Shown: in pieces, positions 14,400 to 23,300 of the stretch
Layout: every line of letters begins with the position of its first letter
Position numbering within the stretch: the first letter of the stretch is position 1
From: Erysipelotrichaceae bacterium
GTDB lineage: Bacteria; Bacillota_I; Bacilli_A; Erysipelotrichales; Erysipelotrichaceae
Direction: 5' to 3'
Length of the DNA: 33,495 bases
Assembly: GCA_017473265.1 (NCBI GenBank)
Contig: JAFULQ010000027.1
Coordinates: 1 to 33,495 of the forward strand
The notes under the pieces: model-generated
What the model saw: only the letters and a program-made list of their open reading frames with translations
Databases searched by the model: none
What the model was told of the DNA's origin: nothing
Program-made: the position numbers and the translations under genes

Positions 14400-15636
14400 C
14401 AAATACGCATTGAACTACACGCTTAGATGCATTTCCATCATCTAAATATGTATATGTATCATTGAATTTCTTATATTTTTCATCATATGTTAATTCACCT
14501 ACATTATGTAAAGCATCAATTAATGCATCTTCAGTTTCAACAATTTTACCAGGTAAATCATCCAATGAAATATAGAAATCACGCAATACATGTTGATACT
14601 CTTCTAAATCATACATATAATAAATGATTGGTCTTTTCAAAATAGAATAATCGAAGAATACACTCGAATAATCTGTAATCAAAATATCACTGATAATGTA
14701 TAAATCATTAATATCATCATATAAACTAGCATTATAAACAAAACCAGCATATTTACTAAAATCAAACTTATTCGCAACAAAATAATGTGCTCTAAATAAA
14801 ATTACATATTCATCAGACAATTCATTTCTTAATCTATCAAAATCAACTTCTGTTTTATATGTATAGCCTAATCCACTTTGATGTTGATTATCTCTCCAAG
14901 TAGGTGCATATAAAATAATCTTCTTATTTTCAGGCAATCCCAATGCTTTCTTTACTCTTTGAACATCTTCGTCTGTATAATTGACTAAGTCATCATTTCT
15001 TGGATAACCTTTTTCAATAATAATATTTTCTTTACCCACTGCCTTTAAATTAAATGCTGAAGTAAATTTTTCTGTACAAAAAGCAGATGGAGATAACAAA
15101 TATGTATACTTTTTAGAATCCACTTGATACTTATAATGAATATCTTTGATAGAATTCATTGCATTACCACTCTCAACCTTAATATCAAATCCCAATTTCT
15201 TTAATGGAGTACCATGCCAACATTGTAAATATACTTGATTCTTTCTTTTAAGAATAGCATCAGAAATACGAGAATTTGTAACCCAGTACTTACTAGTTGC
15301 ATAATATTTGTAATACTCCAAAGATCCATGTTTAACAACTTTTGTACGAGGATTCTTTGCTATAGCAGTTTGTTGCTCAGGATTCACAAAAAACCAAACA
15401 AACTCATAATCTTTATAATCTTCACTATTTAATAAATATTCATAAATAGCCTTTGGACTATCTGCATATTTGCGACCAACAAATGATTCAAATAATACTC
15501 TTTTTGTATTTACTTTACCAAAACTAAATATTAAATATTGACATCTTCTTACACAAAACATACCCATACGTAAGATAGATCTTACTAAAGTACTCTTCTT
15601 TGCCATATTAACAAGCAAAACTCTTAATTTTTGCAT
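14386..15636 (-). CDS. CDP-glycerol:poly(glycerophosphate) glycerophosphotransferase-type protein
   Basis: The 416-residue protein carries the full family pattern: KYWVTNSRI, LQCWHGTPLKKLG, GYPRNDDLV, ILYAPTWRDN, LFRAHYF and ILITDYSSVFFDYSILKRPI. The two conserved histidines (in CWHGTP and RAH) belong to the active site of TagF-like polymerases. It should extend a poly(glycerol or ribitol phosphate) chain of wall or lipoteichoic acid. I place the start at ATG 15636 after GGAGG; an earlier in-frame ATG at 15711 lies upstream of the promoter. An excellent promoter (15665-15693) drives it, and a terminator follows it. Confidence 0.85.
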   Translation of the reverse strand: MQKLRVLLVNMAKKSTLVRSILRMGMFCVRRCQYLIFSFGKVNTKRVLFESFVGRKYADSPKAIYEYLLNSEDYKDYEFVWFFVNPEQQTAIAKNPRTKVVKHGSLEYYKYYATSKYWVTNSRISDAILKRKNQVYLQCWHGTPLKKLGFDIKVESGNAMNSIKDIHYKYQVDSKKYTYLLSPSAFCTEKFTSAFNLKAVGKENIIIEKGYPRNDDLVNYTDEDVQRVKKALGLPENKKIILYAPTWRDNQHQSGLGYTYKTEVDFDRLRNELSDEYVILFRAHYFVANKFDFSKYAGFVYNASLYDDINDLYIISDILITDYSSVFFDYSILKRPIIYYMYDLEEYQHVLRDFYISLDDLPGKIVETEDALIDALHNVGELTYDEKYKKFNDTYTYLDDGNASKRVVQCVFEKSK

Positions 15637-15664
15637 ATTCATACCTCCAATAATAACCTGTATC

Positions 15665-15693
15665 ATTATACCAATCCTGTTACTTTTACGCAA
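15665..15693 (-). promoter_or_regulatory. Strong sigma-A promoter of the wall-polymer gene
   Basis: On the minus strand TTGCGT (15693-15688) and TATAAT (15670-15665) are 17 bp apart, about 30 bp before ATG 15636. Confidence 0.75.
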
Positions 15694-15722
15694 TAATGAT
15701 TCTGTGTACATATAAAAAACTC

Positions 15723-15751
15723 TTTACAATTATTTAAAAGGCATATATAAT
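15723..15751 (+). promoter_or_regulatory. tRNA promoter
   Basis: TTTACA (15723-15728) and TATAAT (15746-15751) are exactly 17 bp apart, 13 bp before the first base of tRNA-Leu. Confidence 0.8.
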
Positions 15752-15764
15752 ATATCGTGCAAAT

Positions 15765-15851
15765 GCCCGAGTGGTGAAATCGGTAGACGCAGTGGACTCA
15801 AAATCCACCGGTAGCAATACCATGACGGTTCGAGTCCGTCCTCGGGCACCA
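15765..15851 (+). tRNA. tRNA-Leu(CAA), with encoded CCA
   Basis: It has the acceptor GCCCGAG/CTCGGGC, anticodon stem GTGGA/TCCAC around loop CTCAAAA (anticodon CAA), a long variable arm as in class II tRNAs, T-loop GTTCGAGTC, discriminator A and encoded CCA. Length is 87 nt. Confidence 0.95.
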
Positions 15852-15860
15852 TTTAAATTG

Positions 15861-15885
15861 ATCTCTGGTTCAGAGATTTTATTTT
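15861..15885 (+). terminator. Hairpin with T-run between two tRNA genes
   Basis: ATCTCT (15861-15866) pairs with AGAGAT (15872-15877), followed by T-rich sequence. No promoter is visible before tRNA-Ser, so this may be a leaky terminator or a processing signal. Confidence 0.5.
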
Positions 15886-15890
15886 TTATT

Positions 15891-15979
15891 GGAGGATTGG
15901 CCGAGTGGTTTAAGGCACCATCTTGGAAAGGTGGCGAAGTGAAAGCTTCCGTGAGTTCGAATCTCATGTCCTCCGCCAT
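15891..15979 (+). tRNA. tRNA-Ser(GGA), with encoded CCA
   Basis: It has the acceptor GGAGGAT/GTCCTCC, anticodon stem CCATC/GGTGG with loop TTGGAAA (anticodon GGA), a class II variable arm, T-loop GTTCGAATC, discriminator G and encoded CCA. Length is 89 nt. It is probably co-transcribed with tRNA-Leu. Confidence 0.95.
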
Positions 15980-15990
15980 AGCCTAAAATA

Positions 15991-16016
15991 AGCATCCCAA
16001 AGGATGCTTTTTTATT
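15991..16016 (+). terminator. Terminator after tRNA-Ser
   Basis: AAGCATCC (15991-15998) pairs with GGATGCTT (16003-16010) around CAAA, followed by TTTT. Confidence 0.85.
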
Positions 16017-16017
16017 G

Positions 16018-16165
16018 ATATTATTAGAATTTGTGCAGTTATCAACTGCACAAATTATACATTTAAATAAACGCTTAAGTATTTCTTTCGAAAAGAAAAC
16101 ACCTTGTTGTAGGAGCTTTCACTATTTAATTTTTTTGTCCAACTTTTTGGGTTCAGTACATAATG
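16018..16165. mobile_element. Probable remnant of an IS3/IS150-type insertion sequence end
   Basis: On the minus strand 16160-16136 reads TGTACTGAACCCAAAAAG then TTGGACA, which resembles the terminal inverted repeats of IS150-group elements as I remember them. No transposase ORF remains and the opposite end is not recognisable. The stretch is bracketed by two copies of GGATGCTTTTTTATT (16003-16017 and 16166-16180), too long to be a normal IS3 target duplication. It is probably a deletion scar. Confidence 0.35.
16028..16056. repeat. Perfect 13-bp inverted repeat
   Basis: AATTTGTGCAGTT (16028-16040) and its exact complement (16044-16056) flank ATC. No T-run follows on either strand, so it is not an ordinary terminator. 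It lies in the stretch bracketed by two copies of a terminator-derived repeat. Confidence 0.6.
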
Positions 16166-16189
16166 GGATGCTTTTTTATTACATATAAA

Positions 16190-16537
16190 TTATTCTTTAT
16201 TTCCTCCATTGGAATCAAAAGGTCTAAATGGTTCTTCTTGTGACTCTAAAACTTTTCTTACACCTTCAAGTCCTTCAGGACCACAAAAGGCATCCATTAT
16301 CTTATTAAAATCTTCATTATCACTAGGTGCCAATGCTACTTTACGAATTTGAAGTTGTTCAATAAATGACCAAACCAAATCAATCACTAGAATGCCTAAA
16401 CCAATCCATAGACATGTCTTCACCCAATTTCCTATAATACACAAAATAATTCCAGGAATAAAAAGATAAAAATGCCTTGAAATAAAATTCATCAAAACAA
16501 AGAATATAAACATTTTTGTTGGATATTTTCTTTTCAT
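16190..16537 (-). CDS. Small membrane protein of unknown function
   Basis: The 115-residue protein has two to three hydrophobic segments (MFIFFVLMNFI, YLFIPGIILCIIG, CLWIGLGILVIDLVW) followed by a cytoplasmic-looking tail with KIMDAFCGPEGLEGVRKVL. I recognise no family. The start ATG 16537 overlaps the stop of the upstream gene in the arrangement ATGA (16537-16534) and has GGAGG eight bases upstream. An in-frame ATG at 16552 contains that very site and is less likely. The two genes are therefore translationally coupled and probably work together, as toxin-immunity or sensor-effector pairs often do; no function is claimed. Confidence 0.7.
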   Translation of the reverse strand: MKRKYPTKMFIFFVLMNFISRHFYLFIPGIILCIIGNWVKTCLWIGLGILVIDLVWSFIEQLQIRKVALAPSDNEDFNKIMDAFCGPEGLEGVRKVLESQEEPFRPFDSNGGNKE

Positions 16538-17292
16538 TTTATTTTCCTCCATTTAAGACTCAAAGCTTTAATCAAACTACCCTCATATGTTTCATTTGGG
16601 GCATCCATGAACGAATCAGCCCAAAATACACACTCATCCTTTACTATCAATGATGCTTCATATAGTTCTTTTGTATAATTTTCAGGTGCAGGCACAATTT
16701 TCAAGATTTGAACACCTTCAAAACATAATTCAACAACTCCAAACCATCCGCTATTATCAAAAATCGCATTAACTGTAGTTGCAGAATAAGAGTCCGAATA
16801 AGACAGTTTATCTAATATACTATCATGGAAATGTGCAAATTTATGCATAAAATCATCAGCATCTTCTTGTGAAAGAATATAGTTCCACTCTGATGTGTCT
16901 TCAAGATTACGAATAGGAATACTATATTCATCAAATGGAACAGAACGATTAATTAGTATATTTGCAAGAAATGCATTATTATCAATAACTTCTTGATAAC
17001 CCTTCATTTCAAATTTAATTTCAACATATTCATATCCATTATCCTTACAAAAGAGTTTGTATTTAAGCAAATTATCATCTTTATAAACCACAAAATTTTC
17101 TTCATTCAATTGGATTTTTTCAACAAGTGGTTTAGCAGGATTCGTTTGTTTATCTAAATAATCAACTAATTCAAAATTTCGTGTATTAGGATTTAAAACA
17201 ATATACTGTTCATACCAACCTTTACCAAGTATTGCATAGACAATTGATTTGTAATATATATTATTTTCTTTATCAAAAACTCTAACAAACAT
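16534..17292 (-). CDS. Hypothetical cytoplasmic protein
   Basis: The 252-residue soluble protein has no signal peptide. A middle segment FMHKFAHFHDSILDKLSYSD begins a beta-rich stretch with VNAIFDNSGWFGVVELCFEG, a pattern I have seen in small uncharacterised Firmicutes proteins but cannot name. The open frame begins at a GTG (17304), but ATG 17292, with AGGTGG upstream, is the better start. It overlaps the next gene by four bases. It is bounded by non-coding DNA on its 5' side. Confidence 0.65.
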   Translation of the reverse strand: MFVRVFDKENNIYYKSIVYAILGKGWYEQYIVLNPNTRNFELVDYLDKQTNPAKPLVEKIQLNEENFVVYKDDNLLKYKLFCKDNGYEYVEIKFEMKGYQEVIDNNAFLANILINRSVPFDEYSIPIRNLEDTSEWNYILSQEDADDFMHKFAHFHDSILDKLSYSDSYSATTVNAIFDNSGWFGVVELCFEGVQILKIVPAPENYTKELYEASLIVKDECVFWADSFMDAPNETYEGSLIKALSLKWRKIK

Positions 17293-17304
17293 AAACCTCA
17301 CCAC

Positions 17305-17524
17305 CTATGTTTAATTTACTTATAAATATTCTATCACAAACAATATTTTCTTGTATAATTTAGCTCTCATAAATCTAATTTACTTTTGGGGGTAAAAATG
17401 TGGGGGTAAATTTCAAAAATGACAAAAATCCTTTATTTGTAGGCATTTTTCACAAGTTAACTAGCCTCTCATGTCCTTTGCCTTATAGTAAATCTAGCAC
17501 TCATTTGTGTACTTTTTTTATACA
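17305..17524. other. Intergenic region, mostly unexplained
   Basis: This AT-rich gap holds the promoter of the minus-strand gene starting at 17292 (a TAGAAT-like -10 around 17330 without a clear -35). A pair of GGGGGTAAA repeats lies near 17386 and 17403. I see no ORF or RNA gene. Confidence 0.4.
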
Positions 17525-17530
17525 AACAAA

Positions 17531-17552
17531 AAAGGTAGCTTACACTACCTTT
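17531..17552 (-). terminator. Terminator of the OLD-like/CcdA-TlpA operon
   Basis: AAAGGTAG (17531-17538) pairs with CTACCTTT (17545-17552); on the minus strand TTTTTTG follows. It lies 10 bp beyond the last stop codon. Confidence 0.85.
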
Positions 17553-17561
17553 ACAAAGTAA

Positions 17562-17858
17562 TTATAATAAGAAGAATGCTTGTAATACATCTTTAAGAAA
17601 TGTAATTGAAACTAATTGTAAGATAACAACTAATAACATCAAAATCGTATTTAACCATAATGTACTTAATGTATCTTGATATGTTAAAACAATTGTTGAA
17701 AACATATAACAAATGATTATACAAATTCCAAATATTACACTTAATTCTATTTGTGAAAATCCCCATGCTTTCATTTCAAAGCAAAATAGAATTCCCATTA
17801 AAATACTTAAACTTAATACAAATAAGCTTAAAAATGAACTAAATCTACGCCATAACAT
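17562..17858 (-). CDS. Small three-helix membrane protein
   Basis: The 98-residue protein is almost entirely hydrophobic with three predicted membrane helices (LSLFVLSLSILMGILF, LSVIFGICIIICYMF, TILMLLVVILQLVSI). No family is recognised. The preceding gene's TAG (17870-17872) shares its last base with a GTG, but ATG 17858 with GGTGA upstream is the more likely start. It is the last gene of an operon with the CcdA-TlpA fusion, which suggests a role beside that redox protein (inference). Confidence 0.6.
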   Translation of the reverse strand: MLWRRFSSFLSLFVLSLSILMGILFCFEMKAWGFSQIELSVIFGICIIICYMFSTIVLTYQDTLSTLWLNTILMLLVVILQLVSITFLKDVLQAFFLL

Positions 17859-17869
17859 ACAATTCACCA

Positions 17870-19012
17870 CTATTCTACGATTTTCGCTTGTTCAATTACA
17901 TCCAAAAGAACATCTTTTGAAACATACCCTGGAATATATCCTAACATTTCATAATTTGGTTTAATCACAAATGAACGTGGGTATGAATTTACACCATATT
18001 GACTAGCGACTACACCATTATGGTCAATTAATACTGGATAAGGCAAATCTTTTTCTTTTAGGAATGTTTTAAGTTCTTCCTCTGTCTCATCTGTCACAAC
18101 CAAAATAGATAAAATTTGTAAATCTTTATCATTCATATTATGAATTTCTTTTAACTCTTCAACTTCCATTTGGCAATAGCCACACCAAGTAGTCCAGAAG
18201 TTCATAAAAATTACTTTGCCATCATAATCGTATAGACTATACTCTTTTCCATTAAGTGTTTCCAACGTAAATTGTGGAAAGCTTGCGTCACTATATTGTT
18301 CTGCTTTTTGTTGTTTACTATAAGTTTGAACTCCTTGGTATAAAGAATAACTTCCCATAACCAATAAAATAATAGCTCCAATTTTAACAACCGTTGGTAA
18401 TACCTTTTTACGATCTTTTAAGAAATTTAATACTTGAGAAGTAAATAAACCTAATAGTAAGAAAGGCACTACAAAACCAATCGCATAAACCAACACATAT
18501 AAATAACCAATACTACTTGTAGAAGTTAATAGTAAAATACTAGTTAAAGCAGGACCTACACATGGTGTCCAAGTAAAACTAAATAAAAATCCTAGCAAAA
18601 ATGCGATGAATGGATTCATTTTATCTACTGGCAAATCCACATTGATACGTTTTTCTTGATTCAAGAAATTCAATTTCAAAATTCCTAATTGATATAATCC
18701 TAAAACAATAATCATTACCCCAGCAACAATTTGAAAGATCACTTCATAATCTTCTAATAATTGTCCCAAAGAAGTAAATGCCAATCCTAGAATTACAAAT
18801 GACAAAGAAATCCCTGCCATAAAACATAAAGTTTGTAATAATACAACTCCACGATTATATACAATCTTTCCATCAGAAAGCACTGTTTTTGCATTACCAC
18901 TTAAATATCCCATATACAAAGGCAATAGAGGCACTACACAAGGTGAAAAGAATGACAACAACCCTTCTAATAACACTGCAACTATGGACAATTGTTCCAT
19001 ATCTAAATTCAT
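17870..19012 (-). CDS. CcdA-TlpA fusion: membrane thiol-disulfide exchange protein with a thioredoxin-like domain
   Basis: Residues 1-235 form a CcdA/DsbD-beta type membrane domain with six helices and the paired redox cysteines Cys25 (FFSPCVVPLLP) and Cys151 (TWTPCVGPA). Residues about 240-380 are a TlpA/ResA-like thioredoxin domain outside the membrane with WCGYC (Cys277, Cys280) and the cis-proline segment NSYPRSF. The membrane half would bring reducing power from cytoplasmic thioredoxin to the outer thioredoxin half, to reduce exported proteins, peptide methionine sulfoxide reductase or haem-binding sites. AAAGGAGG precedes ATG 19012. One base separates it from the stop of the ATPase gene upstream. 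Fusions of this kind are known in Firmicutes. Confidence 0.9.
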   Translation of the reverse strand: MNLDMEQLSIVAVLLEGLLSFFSPCVVPLLPLYMGYLSGNAKTVLSDGKIVYNRGVVLLQTLCFMAGISLSFVILGLAFTSLGQLLEDYEVIFQIVAGVMIIVLGLYQLGILKLNFLNQEKRINVDLPVDKMNPFIAFLLGFLFSFTWTPCVGPALTSILLLTSTSSIGYLYVLVYAIGFVVPFLLLGLFTSQVLNFLKDRKKVLPTVVKIGAIILLVMGSYSLYQGVQTYSKQQKAEQYSDASFPQFTLETLNGKEYSLYDYDGKVIFMNFWTTWCGYCQMEVEELKEIHNMNDKDLQILSILVVTDETEEELKTFLKEKDLPYPVLIDHNGVVASQYGVNSYPRSFVIKPNYEMLGYIPGYVSKDVLLDVIEQAKIVE

Positions 19013-19013
19013 T

Positions 19014-20252
19014 TTATTCCTCCTTTTCCATCTTATCGAATAATGCTTTAATTACATCAGATAATTTAGAAACTTTATCTTTGATATTATCTGTCGCAAA
19101 AGTATTATGATAAATATTCACCGGCTTCTCTATTGATAATAACTTATAATTTGGAACAATGTCTAATACATGCTCCAAATCCGGATTTAAAGCCATTTTC
19201 GCATATAAATGACTATTTTCTTTTTCATATTCAGCAAATGCCTTCGCATATGATGCATGCACAGGATTTGTGTTCTTATCCGCATCATACAAGCACACAG
19301 TCTTAATGCCCAAATGATTTAAGAACAAGAAATAAAATGGCATCGTATTTTTACCTAAACAACCCATATATTGGATACGATAATCGCGCATCCACTCTGG
19401 ATGAATAACTAAATCAAGATAATCAAATAAGACATCTTCACTACTTCCTTCACCCAAAATAACACCATCCGCATGCAATAAGTTAAACATAGTATTTCTA
19501 AAAATACTGGATAAATATACTCTAGTATAATTCATTAATACATTATTTAATCCTTTATCTAAATATTTAGAATTAGAAAACTGTCTTAGTAAATATATAT
19601 CCTTTTTAAAGAACGTAAGAATTTCATTCTCTAACTTCTTTATATCTACTTGAATAATCCCCGTTTTCTTCTCTAAACGAACCAACTGCTCAATATCTTC
19701 AAACAACTTAGACACCACAGTTTCTGAATTCGTCGCAACAATTACAATATTTCCTTTTTCTTGTAATTGACGTAAAGCAATACAAATATCTCTAACAATC
19801 ATTGGATGTCCTGCTAATTCAGGTTCATCAATAACGATTGCCATTTTATCAGAAATACATAATAGCATCTCAATAATAATTAAACGTTTTACAACAAACA
19901 ATTCATTTACAACATTTGGTAATAAATCAACCGCATTAGGAATACGACTCAAAATACTCTCAGCTTCTTTTTTACTATAATGCTTACGAATATATGCAGG
20001 ATAAGACTCTGTCCAATTTTCTTCATCACCCAATACTTCATTTAAAATTGTAGTCAAAGTAACAAACGTATTTGTTAATAATAATGGTACGATACGATAT
20101 TTTTTATCACTAATAATACGATACTCTTTATTAATAACCGAATTTAAAAATTCTGTTTTTCCAGCTCCATGATTACCAACAACCATCAATAATCCCTCAT
20201 AAATATGAATATCTTTATTCGGAGTATATAATGTTTCAAGTCTAGTACGCAT
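19014..20252 (-). CDS. AAA ATPase with C-terminal TOPRIM domain, OLD-family-like
   Basis: The 412-residue protein has a Walker A motif GNHGAGKT (residues 26-33) close to its N-terminus, a Walker B MAIVIDEPE (Asp142, Glu143) followed by a D-loop-like LAGHP, and IVATNSE. A TOPRIM-like segment follows with GVILGEGSSED (Glu268) and LYDADKN (Asp323, Asp325). This order is that of OLD-type ATP-dependent nucleases, known in phage P2 and in Gabija-type defence. The protein is shorter than classic OLD proteins. ATG 20252 lies about 16 nt after the expected transcription start; the in-frame ATG at 20270 would be leaderless. It heads an operon with the CcdA-TlpA fusion, which is an odd pairing. Nuclease activity is inferred. 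Confidence 0.75.
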   Translation of the reverse strand: MRTRLETLYTPNKDIHIYEGLLMVVGNHGAGKTEFLNSVINKEYRIISDKKYRIVPLLLTNTFVTLTTILNEVLGDEENWTESYPAYIRKHYSKKEAESILSRIPNAVDLLPNVVNELFVVKRLIIIEMLLCISDKMAIVIDEPELAGHPMIVRDICIALRQLQEKGNIVIVATNSETVVSKLFEDIEQLVRLEKKTGIIQVDIKKLENEILTFFKKDIYLLRQFSNSKYLDKGLNNVLMNYTRVYLSSIFRNTMFNLLHADGVILGEGSSEDVLFDYLDLVIHPEWMRDYRIQYMGCLGKNTMPFYFLFLNHLGIKTVCLYDADKNTNPVHASYAKAFAEYEKENSHLYAKMALNPDLEHVLDIVPNYKLLSIEKPVNIYHNTFATDNIKDKVSKLSDVIKALFDKMEKEE

Positions 20253-20274
20253 ACCATCACCACCAATCATAGAT

Positions 20275-20303
20275 ATTATAACATGCTATTGAGAAGAATG
20301 AAA
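20275..20303 (-). promoter_or_regulatory. Promoter of the ATPase/CcdA-TlpA operon
   Basis: On the minus strand a perfect TATAAT (20280-20275) with a weak TTCATT 17 bp upstream, about 23 bp before ATG 20252. Confidence 0.5.
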
Positions 20304-20337
20304 AAAAAGTAGCCTAAGCATAAATCTTAAGCCACTT
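20301..20337 (-). terminator. Terminator of the surface-protein operon
   Basis: AAGTAGCCTAAG (20307-20318) pairs with CTTAAGCCACTT (20326-20337) with two wobble pairs; a run of eight T follows on the minus strand. Confidence 0.8.
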
Positions 20338-20345
20338 TCATTTCT

Positions 20346-23300
20346 TTATTTTTTAACAATCGATGCACTATTATTTAAGCCAAAAATCTTACGAGTTGTA
20401 TTATCAGATACGAGTCCTGCTCCACCCAATACAACACCACTAGCAATCTTTCTTGTTGTTGTAAACGCTACTGCATCCGCTGCTTTACTATTTTCAGTTA
20501 AGATTAATGGTGCTTCCATTGCATATGCTAATGGACCTCCACATAATCCATCTGGGAAGTTTCTTCCATATGCCACTACTGCACTTGTTGCATTATTGAA
20601 GAATGTTTCAGCTACCATTACACTTGTTTGATAACGTGTACTTCCTCCAATACGTTTTACTTCGCCATATGTCTTAACTTCATTTTCTAATGCCGTACTT
20701 ACTGCACTTGTTCCACCAACTACATAGTATTGTTTTGTTTGAACAGTTGCTAAATAAGCCTTTTGTTGCTCACTTAGTTTCTTTCCTACTAATAAAATTG
20801 GTTTTCCACTTGCACTAGCACTTAAACTATCCGCAAATCCTGTTCCTGTTGCCACAATGATTTCTTCATTTGTCACACCAGCTTCTTTTAAGATTTCTAA
20901 ATTTGTTGCATAGCGATTATCACCAGCTAAACGTTTGATTTTATATCCAGCCAATCCACTTAATACACTATCATCAACCGCAGCAGTTCCACCTAAAATA
21001 TATACAACACCATTTGCGGTAACATTTTTTCTAATGTAATTACGAATCGCAGCACCATTCTTACCATCTGTCATTAAGATAGGAGCATTTTTCTTAGCAG
21101 CTAAATATGAACCAGCTAAAGCATCTGCGAAATTTGTACCACTTGCAACAATAATAGAATCTACTTTTGATCCATTTAGTTCCACTACTGCATCCGCAAT
21201 TTCCATAGACGTTTCATAACGTGTATTTCCAAACACACGATATACATTCGCTTCACTAATATTTACAGTTACATACTTTCTATTTGCTACAGAAGTATTA
21301 TTACCTTGAGCCATAATCGTAACTGTTACAGTACCCGTACTCTTTGGTAAAATTGTGCCATTTTGAGTAACTGTCGCAATTGAAGCATCACTTGAACTAT
21401 AAGTTAATTCTGCATTATCACTAGTCTTAGCTTCTAAGTTAACCGTTTGTTGATCTTGAGAAATGTTATATACCTCTTTAGAAGTTGTAATTTCATTTCC
21501 TTGTACTACATAAGCAGCCCCAGGAATGAATAAATTATTCTCAACATCTCTACCTAATAAAACAATCTTATCTTCATACACTTTAATATAGTAACAATGA
21601 GAACCTTTTTCAAATTCACCGCCAATGACATTGTAACTAGACCATAAGTAACCTACAGAAGCCGTATTAAATGTTGTTGGTAATTCAGTTGTTCCAGCAA
21701 ACATATTTGCTTCAGAGTTCATTTCCCAGTGACTATGACCATTGAATAAAATAATTTGTCCATATTTCTTTAATACACGTCTAAATGCTGATTCATTCGC
21801 AACACCATTCCAACCTTGACCAGGTAAAGAACCAGATACAGTGTTATATAAAGATTGGTGTAACAATACAAATACTGGTTTATTAGGATCTTCTTTAGTA
21901 ATTTCAGCCATACGTTGATCAAACCAATTCAATTGAGTTGCTGATAAGTATGCATGTAAATGATTTTGTTCTCCACCTAAATAAATGAAATGATATCCAC
22001 CAATTTCTTCATCATAATAAACTGTCTTAGGTTGTTTTTCTAAATTACGATTGAAAATCTTCACATATTTTTGGAACTGATTATCAGGATTACCCTTCAT
22101 CCAGTCATGGTTACCAATAGACATATGAATTTCAGGGAAATAATCTACAGTATTAGCAACTGAATAGTACATGCTATATACTTTCTTAAACTCAGCTTCA
22201 CTACCTGTATTAGCAATATCCCCATTAATAAAGATACCTAAAGACTCAGGACTATTTGCTTTAATATCATTTAACATCATCAAGAAATGTTCATTTGATT
22301 TTGCAACATCACCTGTAGCACCAGCATCAGTAGTAACGTGAACATCACTCATCATTTGGAATTCAACAATAGGTTTACCTAATTCTGCATAAGCAGCATT
22401 AGCAGGTAAATCCACTGAAACATATTTTTCAGATAAACTAGCACCATCAGAAGCATAAGCAATTAATTTCTTAGCTCCAGCAGGAATAATTGTATGAGAA
22501 ACCATTTGATGTGTTGTCTTTGTATCATTAAGTTTAAACTTACCTAAAGAAGTATAACCTTCTAATGGTTTACCATTTTCATCAGCCCAATACATAATAC
22601 AATCAGTAGCTGAATCATTTTCAATATCTTTTGTAACAGTAACTACACCATTCGCAAAACCATCTGTGTCATTTTCTAATATATATGTAATACCAGTTAA
22701 AGCATCAACTGCTGCACCTTCTACACTAATTTCAACAGATTCTACAACATTGTAATCATTACCATTTGAACCATCAAACAAGTAAACAATGTATTCACCT
22801 GGAGCAATTCTTGTACCTGGATTACTACTATCTGTGTTATGAATTGTTGTTTGTAAAATTGTAGGTTTACCACTTAAATGACCATTAGCTGGTTCATTTA
22901 CATAGTACCAATAGATAGAAGTTGTGTTACCAGAACCATATTTATCATTTTTACCATACAATCCTACCCAAGTCTTACTATTACCACTCGCAGTAACAAT
23001 AATCTCTTCACCAGTCTTATATACTGTCTTGTTAGTAGCTAAAGATAAATTTGTACTACCATATTTGTAATCACTAGTAATCTTAATATTTTTAATAACT
23101 GTAGAACCATCTACACCAGAAGTTAATACTAATTTATAGTCACCAGCTTTTAATGCTGCTTCATCATTTCTAAACAATGAAACTTCACCAAATGCGATTA
23201 AATCATAAGTCTTACCAGATCTATACTTAACAGATCCATTAGAGCCTTGTACAGGATAAGAATAAATAGCTTCAGTTGTAAGAATATCATCATTTGCTTT

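Larger units (their letters stand above)
16003..16180. repeat. 15-bp direct repeat derived from a terminator arm
   Basis: GGATGCTTTTTTATT occurs at 16003-16017 (as the right arm and tail of the tRNA-Ser terminator) and again at 16166-16180, 163 bp apart. The second copy has lost its left arm. Confidence 0.7.

Noticed and set aside
15734-15986. Open frames on both strands across the tRNA-Leu/tRNA-Ser region
   Set aside because: They run through two well-folded tRNA genes and have no ribosome binding sites.
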